From: Struthidea cinerea
Lineage: Eukaryota > Chordata > Aves > Passeriformes > Corcoracidae
Direction of reading: 5' to 3'
Assembly: GCA_013397865.1 (NCBI GenBank)
Contig: VZTI01003255.1
Location: 434,001 to 498,000, forward strand
DNA: 64,000 nt
Part shown: positions 49,901 through 61,600 of the stretch, piece by piece
Layout: each line of letters begins with the position of its first letter
Numbering within the stretch: position 1 is the first letter of the stretch
The notes under the pieces: model-generated
Seen by the model: the letters and a program-made list of their open reading frames with translations, nothing else
What the model was told of the DNA's origin: nothing
Database searches by the model: none
Translations under genes and position numbers: made by a program

Positions 49901-51399
49901 TCAAATGAATGTTCCGTATATGCTGTCCCCAGTCTGATACTACAGGATGCTGGAATATTAAAGTGCCTGTATTTAAATTTAACAGTTCAGACTTCTTCAA
50001 TTACTCTGCATTGGGACTGGGAAACTATTATATTTCCATTTAGTGAATTTCCTCCTTAGCTGGTGTTACAATGGAGGATGGAAGCCTCAAGATATTTTGA
50101 CACAGAGGCTGTAGTTTCAAGGTTTTTGACAGCTAGTCAGCATTTTAGTAACACTGACTGGAGTTAGATATAAACTTCAGTGGGAATATCAGAGAGCTCC
50201 AGAGATGATTTGCCACTAGCTAAGAAAAGCATTTTGTACAACAAAAGAAACATTTCATATAATAATAAAAACAATTTCACAAACAGGTTTTGTGCTACAT
50301 GAAGCAATGCCTTCATTTTAGCAGTTCCATTAGCAACAAGTGAGTTAATGAATGTCTCTTTGAATACCCAATAGCTGTTTAAGAGAGAGTGTCAGATTTG
50401 AAAAGTCAATAACATATCTGAAACAAAAGTACTGGTATAAGGCAACTCTTTCTGAAGCCCTCTTAGACAGCAACTTTTCTGTGGAACTGTGGAGCTGAGG
50501 GCAGTTCTTACTCTGCTCTAAACTCCAGACTCTGGGCACAATTCCTACTAGTATTGCTTCCCTACTGATGACTTCTGTCAAGACTTTTATTCACTGTCTT
50601 CTGCACCAGTTGAGGTAATTTTTGAGAGTGCTGGAATTCAAGAGACAATTCATCTCTACAACTATAATATTTTTAAAAACAGCATTTATTTTACTGATGC
50701 AATGAATAAAAAAAAAAAAAAGATAAAAATTTTGCCAATTATCAGAGTAAAAGAGCATCAATTCCCATGATTCAGTGTGTGAGAGTTTACAGAGAACTCA
50801 AAATGTCTTTCCAGACTTTTTTTATTGAAAATCTCTCAGCCATCCATGAGAAAGACATTAATTTCTGTAGGTTCCTCTCCCATTACCTAGGTCCCCTCCT
50901 TTGATGCAATCCCTTGTACTTTTATGCCTTATAAAAATTGTAAGCACCTTAGGGCACAAATAAGTCAGTTTAATTTGTCTAGATAGCACCATTCTTTCCT
51001 AAGGCATTGAATGAATAATATATGGTAATTTATAATGAAGGTATTTGCAAGTCAGAGGGCTTGACAGCAAGCCAGTGAATTGAAAAGCAAGAAAAGTTAA
51101 ATAAACCTTTCAAACAGGTTGGTCTTTGTGGCCAAGATACATTTTTTGTTTATAAATATTTGGTATGAGGATGCTGTCCCTTGGCAAAGTACTTGCTCCA
51201 AAGATGGGGAAGCTGGCTACACCATCTGAGCTTACATGGAGCTTCCTGCATGCTCTGCAGAGCACAACTAGACCAGCAAGTGCATCCCTCAAAGCAATGC
51301 CTAAAAATGTGTCACGTTCAATCTCCAGGACTGGAAAGACAACAGAAACAACAATAGAATGGTAGCAAATATTTTTGCTTACCTTTACTAGGAGAAATT
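46993..51399. other. Unique DNA with one strong hairpin
   Basis: No gene recognised. A near-perfect 20-bp-stem hairpin at 48472-48519 is listed separately. An A14 run lies at 50708-50721. Confidence 0.5.
48472..48519. repeat. Foldback hairpin, 20-bp arms, 8-base loop
   Basis: The left arm CACTTCCTTTCATTACACCA (48472-48491) and the right arm TGGTGTAACGAAAGGAAGTG (48500-48519) pair at 19 of 20 positions around the loop ACCGTCAC. The one difference lets a T pair with A on one side and a C replace it on the other, so a G-U pair is possible in RNA. Pairing stops sharply at both arm ends, which is unlike the longer lower stem of a microRNA precursor. It could be a small foldback transposon, a MITE core or an old palindromic repeat. 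No family is assigned. Confidence 0.95.
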
Positions 51400-52125
51400 G
51401 TAGGATCAGAGAGTGGCCTGGATTAGAAGGGACTTCAAAGATTATCTAGTTCCAAGCCCCCTGCCATGGGCAGAAACACCTTCCACTAGACCAGGTTGCT
51501 CAGAGCTCCATCCAACCTGGTCTTGAACACTTCCTGGGATGGGGCATCCAAAACTTCCCTGTACAACCTGTTCTAGTGCCTCCCCACCCTCACAGTAAAG
51601 AATTTTTTTTCCTAATATCAATTCTAAATTTACTCTCAGTCTAAAACCATTCCCCCTTGTCCTGTCACTACACGTACTTGTAAATAGTCTCTCTCCGTCT
51701 TTCTTGTAGGCTCCCTTCAGGTACTGGAAGGCCACAATTTCATCACTCTAAAGCCTTCTCTTTTCCAGGCTGAACAATCCCAATTCTCCCAATCTTTCTT
51801 CCTAAGAGATGTGCTCTATCCCTCTGATCAACCTAGTGGCCTGCTCTGGACTCAGTCTGACAGATCGATGTCCTTCCTGCGCTGGGACCCCAGAGCTGGA
51901 TGCAGCACTGCAGGTGGGGTCCCACCAGAGCAGAGCAGAGGGGCAGAATCCCCTCCCTCGCCCTGCTGGCCACGGAGCTGTGGATGCAGCCCAGGACACG
52001 TTTGGCTTTCTGGGCTGTGAGTGCACCTTGCTGGGTCATGTCCAGCCTCTAATCCACCAGCACAACCAAGTCTTCTTGGCAGGGCTGCTCTCTATCTGTT
52101 CATCCCCCAACCTGTAATGTTTACA
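51400..52125 (-). mobile_element. CR1 LINE 3' region (3' UTR and ORF2 C-terminus), about 0.7 kb
   Basis: Read on the plus strand it is the exact antisense order of CR1: TAGGATCAGAGAGTGGCCTG, CCATGGGCAGAAACACCTTCC, CTAGACCAGGTTGCTCAGAG, ACCATTCCCCCTTGTCCTGT, AGGCTCCCTTCAGGTACTGG, TTCCAGGCTGAACAATCCC, CTGGACTCAGTCTGACAG, and so on to CATCCCCCAACCTGTAATG. The right half encodes, on the minus strand, the C-terminal part of the CR1 ORF2 protein but with frame breaks. It is the longest CR1 piece by sequence match in the window and is truncated on the 5' side. Several overlapping 60-100-codon frames on both strands are shadows of it. Confidence 0.95.
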
Positions 52126-52914
52126 CAGGTAATGTGATGCATATTAAACACTCCTTGAACACTTATTTATCAAACCTATGTTCCAAACAATCTGCTAAAA
52201 TACATTTACTCAGCATCATATCAATATTAACATGCCTCTTTCAGACTTTCTTCCTATTCTTCTGACTATATTTCACTGGACAACTTTTGTTCTAAAGTAT
52301 GACAAGACAAAGTTCCCGACTTTCCGTTGAAAAAGCACTAGATTTGTTGCAGAAGCCCTGTGTACAGTTCATGCCCAAAAACTCCCATGTATCCAGCGAG
52401 CATGTCCCATAGAACTGATGAGCCATGTGAAGGGGCCATTTGTCCTGGATTTTCGGACACCAAATAGCCTAGTCAGACCCATAAATTTTTATTTTAAGTA
52501 CTTCAGGGCAAAAATCTGTCATTTTAATTTGTTGAGAAACCACCATTCTTTCCTAAGGCAAGGTGTGAATAATACATGACAACTTAAAAAGGAGCTGTTT
52601 GCTACTGTTACTGCTCCTGCAAAACCTCTAGATTCTCAGACAAATGACCAAAGTATTCTTAATGCACTCAGGCTATATTTTTAGGTGCAAGAAGAGGATA
52701 TATACTTTAAAATCTGAACTTAGTACAAGCTACATATTCAGTGTTACCAACTGAAAATTCAGTTCAGGTTATTTGCTACTCTAAAGTTATGGCTTGTATG
52801 GGCAAAGAGTTGCAGTTTTCCCTTTAATTTCTTACAAAGTGCCTAAATCCTACTGAAAGCAAGGTGTTGTGTATCTAAGTGTTTCCATAATTAATCTTCC
52901 TAGTTACAAAGAAA

Positions 52915-53010
52915 ACCCTGAAAAAACAACTTCAAAAAAACCCCAAAGAAACTAAAAAGACTGAGAAAAAAACAAAAGAGAAGAATAATCCCAAGCCCCA
53001 AAAAAACAAA
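52915..53010. repeat. A-rich low-complexity tract
   Basis: Runs such as CTGAAAAAACAACTTCAAAA, AAAAAAACAAAAGAG and CCCCAAAAAAACAAAAACC give a purine- and A-rich plus strand without a fixed period. It is not obviously the tail of any element. Confidence 0.75.
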
Positions 53011-53308
53011 AACCAAGCCTGAAAATAGGAAGCATATTAAGTTAATTAAATAAAAACTAGAATAATATACTGGCTTCTTAAATTTCTTCAATTTTCATAT
53101 TTCTTCAGAAACCATCACCTTGTTATGTAAAGCTACATTGCCAAACCAAGGCATTTAATGTGGCATGTTGTAGAAATTTTCATAATGCACCAATGATAAT
53201 GCTGTAACTTGTAGATTTGGTAAAAACAGGTTACTAGAACAAGATGTATCTATGGTTCTGTATACATGTGTCTCTTCTAGAACATTGCTGGTTTTTGAAA
53301 ATGAGCTA

Positions 53309-53393
53309 TTAATTATTCTTATTGTTATTATTGTTGCTATTATGATGATGATGATGTTAATGATTAATTCATCATTATTAATAATATGGATGT
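53309..53393. repeat. ATT/ATG trinucleotide microsatellite
   Basis: Imperfect ATT repeats (TTATTGTTATTATTGTTGC) lead into five ATG units (TATGATGATGATGATG) and more ATTATTAAT. Imperfect and probably variable in length. Confidence 0.85.
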
Positions 53394-54318
53394 AATGTGG
53401 AATTGCAGAATAAGGAGTACTACGTATTGGAATATGTATAAAAATAGATAGAAACAGACCCCAGAGTGAGCAGAAAGAAATCATCACCATTAACATCATT
53501 CCCCTCCTGGCAAAGAGGAGGAAGAACCCCCAGCAACTAACCTAGTTCTCCTGGTGAAGAGCTTTAAATAGTGATTGCTCATTGTGAAACTTTCTTTTCT
53601 TTTTCCTAAGGAGCATGGGAAGAACAGCAGAACAACACCAGAGAAAGAGACAATTACTGGGAAGTTTTTGTACGTTAGTTTTACCTGTATTACTACATTA
53701 GTGACCATAGAAATGGGATAATTCAGTTTGTGTGTGCTAATACCATTGCATTTAGATTAAGAATATAATTTTGACTAACCACTAAAGCTTTGACTTAAGT
53801 GATGACTTCATACAGATGATGCATTTCTTTAGCCCAAATAAATTGCACAGGTGTTTGTATTGACTGTTACATATGAATGCACCAACATTCACATCACCTC
53901 TGTTTATGAACAGTACCAATTTCATTATAACCACCATAAAGTCTTGGATATTTTGTGTAATGCCTGGGGTTCTTAACAATATTCTGAGATCTGGAAGCAT
54001 CAGTATTTCTATGAAACATATGAGTGTAATTAGGACCATTTCATGAAGAGACTTCTTTATTTATCTTTCTTTTAGAAGTTGACTGTTAGATATCCATTTT
54101 CTGCATATTCCAATCCAACCCTTTGTAAACTTCCCACTGAATCACTAAAAGATAATAAACCCATTGTTCAGACAAATGAAAAGAAAAATTGGTGCTTTAT
54201 TTACTTCACACAGTTCTCCAGAAGCTCCAAAGCACAGAGCTTCTAGAGTAAAAGACATGTACATCTCCATTGTTAAAAAGCAGTATCCCCAGTTATACCT
54301 TCATGCCGTCTCTACCCA

Positions 54319-54871
54319 CGTCCTGGTTTCAGCTGGGATAGAGTTCATTTTTTTTCTAGTAACTGGTACAGTGCTATATATTTTGGATTTTTTTGTTGCT
54401 AATTAGTGCTTAACGTAGGTCAAGGACTTTTCAGTTTCCTATGCACTGCCAAAAGCAGGTGCACAAGAAGCTGGGAGGGAGCACTGCCTGTACAGATGAC
54501 CCAAACTGGCCCAAGGGGTATTCCATACCAGAAAGAACCATGCCCAGTATATTAACTGGGGGCAGCTGGCTGTGAGAGACTGATTGCTGCTGAGGAACAG
54601 ACTGGGCATCAGTCAACAAGTGGTGAGGAGTTGCATTTTGCATCAATTGTCTATCTTGGGCTTTATTTCTCTGTCTCTTTTAGTTGCCTTCCTTTTTATT
54701 ATACTTATTTTTATTATTATATTTAACTTTATTTCATTTGTTAAACTGTTCTTATCTCAACCCATAGGTTTGGCGTTTTTTTTATCCAGTTGTCCTCCAC
54801 ATCTCACAGAATTGAGCAGTGAGTGAGTGACTGCTTTGTACTTAGTTGCCAGCTGGTTTTAACTCACTACA
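54319..54871 (+). mobile_element. ERV solo LTR (family A, copy 3, opposite strand)
   Basis: It begins CGTCCTGGTTTCAGCTGGG (first base changed from T) and ends GGTTTTAACTCACTACA. Inside, CCCAAACTGGCCCAAGGGG and ATTCCATACC lead to a TATA-like GCCCAGTATATTAACTGGG (54542-54560), then TTGTTAAACTGTTCTTATC near the R/U5 side. The order is the reverse of the copies at 1830 and 46400, so this copy is in sense on the plus strand. A target duplication is not clear (ACCCA before, GCCAG after). No internal region adjoins it. Confidence 0.88.
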
Positions 54872-57800
54872 GCCAGGAACGCATGGAATAGCAGTGATCT
54901 GAAAGAAACAGGTTGTAAGAAGATTGAAGAGGATTGAAAAGCAAGCCTACTTTTAGGTACTTTAGGTAAGATGTTAAGTTTGGAAAGGACACAGGAAAAG
55001 TAGGTTACTATTCTGCCTCTGTACTCTTGTATACAAGACAGCACACACAAAGGGGATTTTTGAAGCTGCAGTTTACACCAGCAGGAAAAAATGAGAAGCA
55101 AGGTAGAATGTACAAACCTGTTAAACAAAGTTCAAATCACCCTGGCGAGGTTAAACAATGGAGCTTCTGAACTGGACCAAAAAGCACTTGCAAGAGGTGG
55201 CGCACAGGCCTGCCCACCACCACAGCTCACTCTTACAGCTAGCAAAACAGGAACAGGGAAATCAATGAGAAAATAAACCTGCACAAGCTGGATAACAGCA
55301 GCAGGCCGAGAACCAAGTTAGCAGACTGTCACCAAAGTCACTGTCAAGACAATGCTTTAACACAGTTCCTAGTGATACATTTCTGGGATATGTTACCAAA
55401 CTCCTCTCCTCAATAATTATTTCCTTGCTTCTTGTGAAGATTCAAAAATTGTGACTGGACAAATATGGCAAATATCTAAGGAAGATGTTCAGTATTTCTG
55501 GGAAGAGACTTGAGTATTGTTAGTTGTTTGCCAACCATAAACCTTGTTAATAGCAAATGGGTTATGGTTTGAAGGTATTCCATCATGCCGATACAGATGT
55601 TTATACTTCAATTTCACAATCGCGCTGTAGCAGTATATTAACATTCTTATTAAAATTCTGTATTTTCACACATATATATATCTAGATGGAAAGTTCTGCT
55701 TTTTTACTCAGATTTCCTACACCCAAAGGTGAATACTTTTAATTCATTTTATTTTTGATAAATGTGAGCAAAGTCAGCTCATTTCCTTTACCTACGCAAG
55801 GATTAAAAAATGCTCAACATAAAGGAGTTATATGCTCAGTTTATGCAGGAAGCATCTGAATTTTAAAAGCTGAAACTTAACAGGTTGATACAGAGGATTA
55901 GTCTCCAGGCCAATGTGCAAAAATCAAACATTCACACAATAGGAATAAAAATGTACTAAAATTAATTATGCAATGTGTTACTTTGTTACTTGTAGCAAAT
56001 TCATTTATTAATTCTGACTTTCCCAATTAGCTTATAATTGTGTTGCTCTTTATTTGTATTCAGAGTCACATGTATGACACTGATCTTGCATAGCAGTGCA
56101 TGTCTCCTTGGTGCATTGTTTCACTGAAGTATTTTCTGCTTCACAGGTATGGTAAAAGTTCCTAAGTAAACTGCGAATTCCAGCAATAGAGTTTGTGTTC
56201 GAACTTTAATTATCTTTCCTCCTTGAGAAGAGCAAATCTGAGATTTGGAAGGCTTTGCATCCCTTAGAGCCGGTTGGCAGTTACTTCTGGGCACAACTGT
56301 GCCCTTTCATCACAAGCAGAATTATTAGATTCCACCACACCACTGTGGGCTTGGAAAACTGTACAAATCTGATGAAATATTTGATCGTGCAGAAGAAAAA
56401 TTAGCTTCTTATTCAAATGGGAAAGTAAGGATTTAAAAGACAGGATTTCTCACCATTTTTAAATACAGAATTAGGATGTAAAGCAGAGCAGTGTCATCTG
56501 AAATACTGAGATTCTTTCGTAGCCACAGGAGCACAGAAGTTTGACATATAAATTTAAAACAGGTGAATAACTGACAGACAGAGAGCACCTTGTCCAACAA
56601 CAACTTGCGCAAGGGCATGGGCGATAACACATGTTTGTGGCCTACAGAAATCTGAGCTCCTGCAGTTTAGTCTAAGGACTTTTCTTTTACCTACTGCCCT
56701 AAGCACTGGCTTCTTCTCCAGCTCTATAAGATGTCCACATAGGCTGCCATTCCTTCCCCGTAAGATTCATGCTAACCATGGCCCCAGGCAGGTGGAACTT
56801 TCCCTCACTATGAAAAGGGTATTCTCACCTTCTGTTCTCTTTCGTTACACTTCCCATTGCTCTGAAATAGACTGGCCCCTGAATGTTTGCTGCAGGAGAT
56901 GGTCTTCCATGCAGAGGTCTTGTGCATACTGGATTGTTTCTTACGTAATATCCAGAGTACACTATATGCTGGCTGTCAGGATACCACTCTTAAAAAGGCC
57001 ATCTATGACTGTGTCTCCACACAGAAAGTTCCTTGCCTGAAATGTACACTTTATCCCTCACATGTAACTTCAGATCTGTCCTTTTACCTTTTAAAGGAGA
57101 AGTCTTTACAGGACTGAGTGAACAAACTTACTGGGGTAAAAAGGCAAGTGTTATGAGATAAAGTGAATTGTCCAGCAGGTGTCCATTTAGACAGATAAAC
57201 AAGGAAAGAAGTCTATGCTTGTGTCAACACTGCAAAGCAAGTTTTAGATGATGCTAAAAATCACCCCATCATTTTTTCCAAAACTGTCCTGCCTCACAAT
57301 CATCTGTTAATTCAGTCTTGAGTGTCTTCATTTCATTTACATAACGCAGGCCTTGTCACAGTGTGAAGTTGCCTAAAATAGTTATTGTGTCTTTGGGCAA
57401 ATAAAAAGCTAGACAGTAGCGGAAAGAAAAAACTGTAAGGGTTTAGATCTCCTGCTGAGATAGAGATTATATGTCTGTTTTCCTAAATATCCAAAGTGAG
57501 ACTAGACTAAAGCAATGGTGTTTTGAGACCTTCCTAATTTTGCTTGATGCCTTCCAACTTACTTGCTTGATATCAAAACAGAGTTTACCCCACTGGGTTT
57601 AATTTCATTCATTGTCACCTTTCTTGGTGGAAGTAGGCTGAAGCATTCACATTCTTGACTATTTCTGACTTACTGATTCTTCCAAGGCTATGCATTTCAA
57701 ATGTTTCAGAAGAGTATTTTAATTCTGCATGCCATGATTTCATGTTGTTCATACAAGGGTCTGCAGGCAGGTGCATGAAATTCAGCCCACCTATAATTCC

Positions 57801-58410
57801 ATAACTATATACTACACATAAAAATAATAAAAAGATATTAACGCTTTAGGGAAAGATGGCTTTAGTCATTCTCTTTTCCCAGAAGGGATGTCTAATAAGT
57901 CTTGCCTTTTTAAGAAAGCTACTACAAGACTTAATTAACTAATGTTTGTAAATTGCTGTGAGCTCCCTGTACTTTTAGGTGTCCTGCTAGCTCACTTCTC
58001 TTAGCAACTCAGTATTGCCATAAGCTGTGTGTCCTGCCAATTGCCAACAGGCAGGCAGACTAAAGAGCTGTGGCAGATACACAACCTGTACTGGGAAGTC
58101 TGGAATAACAAAACTTATTGAAGTGAATAGTCCAGAGAGAGGGACAGCAAGGGAAAGAAGACTAAATTGATGATGAGATAAACTCATCCTCTATCCTCTT
58201 TCACTCTACAGATGGACTTTTTCTCTACCACCTTTCTTCTCTTGCTTACCATTTTTCTCTGAGATTTATTGGAACATTTTAATCCCTTTTCTTCAACCTA
58301 CTGCCTCAGAATGCTGTCAGGGTCCCTTTTGGGGCTCTAAGTAGGATGCTGTTACTTAGACTCACTGGCCTCTGAATCCCAGCTTTGTCACTTGCTTGCT
58401 GGAAGGGCTG
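54872..58410. other. Unique DNA, no gene recognised
   Basis: No gene or dispersed repeat recognised. A stretch at about 56080-56360 keeps CpGs and mixed composition and may be conserved noncoding sequence, but nothing in the sequence proves this. Confidence 0.45.
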
Positions 58411-58419
58411 TTTTTCTTT

Positions 58420-58525
58420 CCTAGGCCGTATTCACCTAGGTCAAATGCAAAGCTCATTGAAGTCATTGACAATCTACCCCTTGATTACAGAGGATTAGGC
58501 CCCTGTGCACTCCATGATGTTGTTA
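58420..58525. repeat. Possible ancient amniote repeat fragment
   Basis: GCTCATTGAAGTCATTGAC and ATTAGGCCCCTGTGC resemble the old dispersed motif 'cattgaagtcaatgg ... atcaggccc' found across reptiles and birds. The match is short and diverged, and the 71-codon frame at 58396-58611 that crosses it is not recognised as a gene. Confidence 0.4.
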
Positions 58526-61453
58526 AAATTAATTCGGTAGTGCCTGGAAAAAAAAACAAAACAACAGAAATAGGAGAAACTGGCATTACTATTTGCTGGA
58601 GAGCTGATTGAAGACTTAGGTTTTTTGTCACCAAACTATGCATGCAACTGCAACACAAGTGCAGAGCATTGTGCCAGTCCCAAGGCCGTGGAGGAAGAGC
58701 TCTGATCTCATTTCAATTAACAGAGTTTGCAATTTGTTTCATCAAAAGTACCTTGACAAACGCATTACTGTTTATGGACCACTGGTTACATGTCCCAGAG
58801 TAGACAAGACAGGTAGGAAGACAGGGCTTATCTCTCAGCACATACTAATGAGGCTGTTCTGCCTGCAGCTCCCTGTGGCCAGATGCTGTACCTGAATGGA
58901 GTCCCACCGGGATTCTTTGTGGGTGCAGTCACAAACAGTCAGTTGCAAAAATCATAGTTTAACCATCACTGCTGGAGAAAGCCAGGAGTGAATATCGAAG
59001 TTAAATGATACATTACTTTGCTGATGGGGAAGGATTCCATATCTCCCTCTAGCTTTTGCCTAAACTCTAAACATTTGATATTTTTGGTACAGGTACATGG
59101 TAAGGTGTGTTTAACTACCTCAAAAAGCAGTTTCAAAAGGTTACTGAGACTGCAAAATTTCAGAGACCATACCCACATACTTGTGGCAACAGCAGGCATC
59201 ACGGCAGGGCCTCAGATCTCTTTCAGCCGATAGACTTCATTCATATAGGAGCAATATTGCCTCTCTCTGCAAAACAGACACGAGCATTGCATTGAACTGC
59301 TGCCACTCCTTGAAATATTTTAAAGGCTGTCAGGAAGCAGACTGGTGAGGGCTATTGCCTGTCCATTTCCCCAGGAAACTGAGCAGCATGGGTTCGCCTG
59401 CAGGCTTGGACTTGTCCAGAAAAAGGACAAGTGATCGTCACCTCCTCTAAATGCTTCAAACATTATAGCATGGATTACTCAGTCTCAGTAGACTTCAAAA
59501 AGCCTTTGTCATCCATCAGAAGTGGCTTCGTCCTTCCCTATGTGCCAAGCAGTGCCGTTGTTTTGTAATGAACAACTTCCATCAGAGCGCACAATTCCTC
59601 ATCCTGTCTGACTCTGCTGATCATTCTTGTAATTAAGTCTCCTTTGATTCTCTTTGGCAGCACACCATCTGCACAAGAAGGCACACCTGGAAAGCAGTTT
59701 TCCTCTGGTTTTTCTATCCTTGATTAAATTCTGTTTTAAAGCAGAGAACCTTAATCAAAAGAAGTGCCTGAGTGGAGGTATCTGTGTCTGTCTCACTTTT
59801 GTCACAGATTCCCTCTGAAGTCTGCAGGATTGGGATTTGCATAACAATTTCCAAAAAGGTGTCCACTGCAGAGGGGTAATATTTTCAGAGGATCTTGCTT
59901 TTCAGAGAAAAATCCAATGGTATGAGTTGTAGAGAAAAATAATAGGGTACCATAGACACTTAATTGATATCAGTATTAATTACTATAAATTCCCATAGAA
60001 TAAATAATAAAAAAAAAATTTACTATTTGTAGTATTATTTTATGACTCACAAGACTCTCATTCCTGAGTGAGTTCAAGAAAATGTGAAAGAAAATATTAA
60101 TCTTTTAATTAAAAGCAAGTTTAAAATGATGCTACCCCCATAAGTTTAGGAACCAGATGCCGGGTCAGTGCCGCACCTCATATGAGGCACAAAGTAGATA
60201 AGCAGCATGAGAAAAAAAAGAGGGATATCTTTTGATCTGCTGTATTTGACAGGGGTGGGAGTCTGGGGGGGTGAAGAAGATCAACAAAGCTTTTATATTT
60301 ATTCTGTGTTGAATTAAATGTCAAAAGGAAGATCCACATGGACTCAGATGTATGTAAGAAAACACACATGTATGTTCCAAACAGGTGCCAGTGCATTCTT
60401 CCTGTCTATTCCTGAACAAAACTACACCTCATTGCCAGCCTAAAATCAAGTCCCATGCTGGTGCTCCTAGCTTATTACAGGTCTCTAATGGCTTCTGGTA
60501 GAGTGTAACAAAGCTCTGAGTCCTGTACCTGTTCACAAAATGATAAGCTGCTTCCTGTCTTTGATCTCCCATCATGACCTCTGCACCACGCAGAAAAGAC
60601 AAGAAACTTTATCTTTTTCACGCGAAAACTTTTTCCCTGGTCATTTACTACACTCAAAAGCAGCTAGATAGAAAAGATGAGACAGGAGCCAACAGGTATA
60701 AAAATAAAAACTGAAAAAAACCCACTCCAGTTTCTGAAGTGAGAAAATTGCATTAGAAAGGGTGTTTTTTAAGTTTGCACATAGTTGGTGCCAACAAGTT
60801 CGAGCTGCTTAACAGCAGTGACACAGCTTTAAAAAGCAACAGTAAAAAAGCACTTAGTTTACTAAATAATACACTTTTTTGGCCTCAATGAAAGGCTGCT
60901 TCTTATCACACACATATCAAGGCAAGCCACCTAATGGCACTAATTTCAAACCCTGCTGCTGTAGTGTTTAGTGCATGGGATACAAATTACAATGGATTCA
61001 AAACAGTTAGTGGTACATACAATTGATGAATAATAATGAAATGTCATTTTATTAGATTCTGAAATATGTGTGTGAATTTTCATAAAATGTCTGCTATGAA
61101 CTAGCTAGAATCTGTAACACTGATAGCTGTGGCTGGGCAAAGCTTAGAAATACAAGTAAGTGCCTGAAAGGCTTGTCACATTCTCAGTGGGAGTTATGCT
61201 ATTTACATGGCTTGTAGTTCACGTTTATAGCAGTGTGGGTTGCTCTATTTCTCTCACTTTACATCCTTTCACTGCAGTTATCTGCTCATTCAGCAAACAT
61301 GTTTCAACTGAAGCTTCCTTGACCTGATTTATATCTTAGAAAATGCACCTCTAACAAGCACAACTGAATGCTCAACTCACACTGACACCATTCTTTTCTT
61401 CACTCTTCCTGGCCAAGTCTCAATACATTCTTTCCCTTGCAAACTCACATAAG

Positions 61454-61600
61454 CAGAATGACATTCTCACTAATAAATGGCTTTTTGTAGTATCTTATTC
61501 CTGTGAAGGGAAAGAGGTAACTACAGATCAGAATTACATGCTTACTAATAAATTGCTTTTTTAAATGTCTTTGTTCTATAGACAAGAAGAAAGTAAATAA
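61454..61600. repeat. Diverged tandem duplication, 75-bp period
   Basis: CAGAATGACATTCTCACTAA at 61454 and CAGAATTACATGCTTACTAA at 61529 align, and the match continues as TAAATGGCTTTTTG against TAAATTGCTTTTTT. This is an old two-unit tandem duplication. Confidence 0.7.

Larger units (their letters stand above)
52126..54318. other. AT-rich unique DNA, no gene recognised
   Basis: No gene recognised. It contains an A-rich low-complexity stretch (52915-53010) and an ATT/ATG trinucleotide tract (about 53309-53393). The 114-codon minus-strand frame at 53155-53499, rich in I, arises from that tract. Confidence 0.6.

Noticed and set aside
51809..52117. 102-codon plus-strand frame
   Set aside because: It is the antisense shadow of the CR1 element at 51400-52125.
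53155..53499. 114-codon minus-strand frame with a long isoleucine run
   Set aside because: Produced by the ATT/ATG microsatellite.
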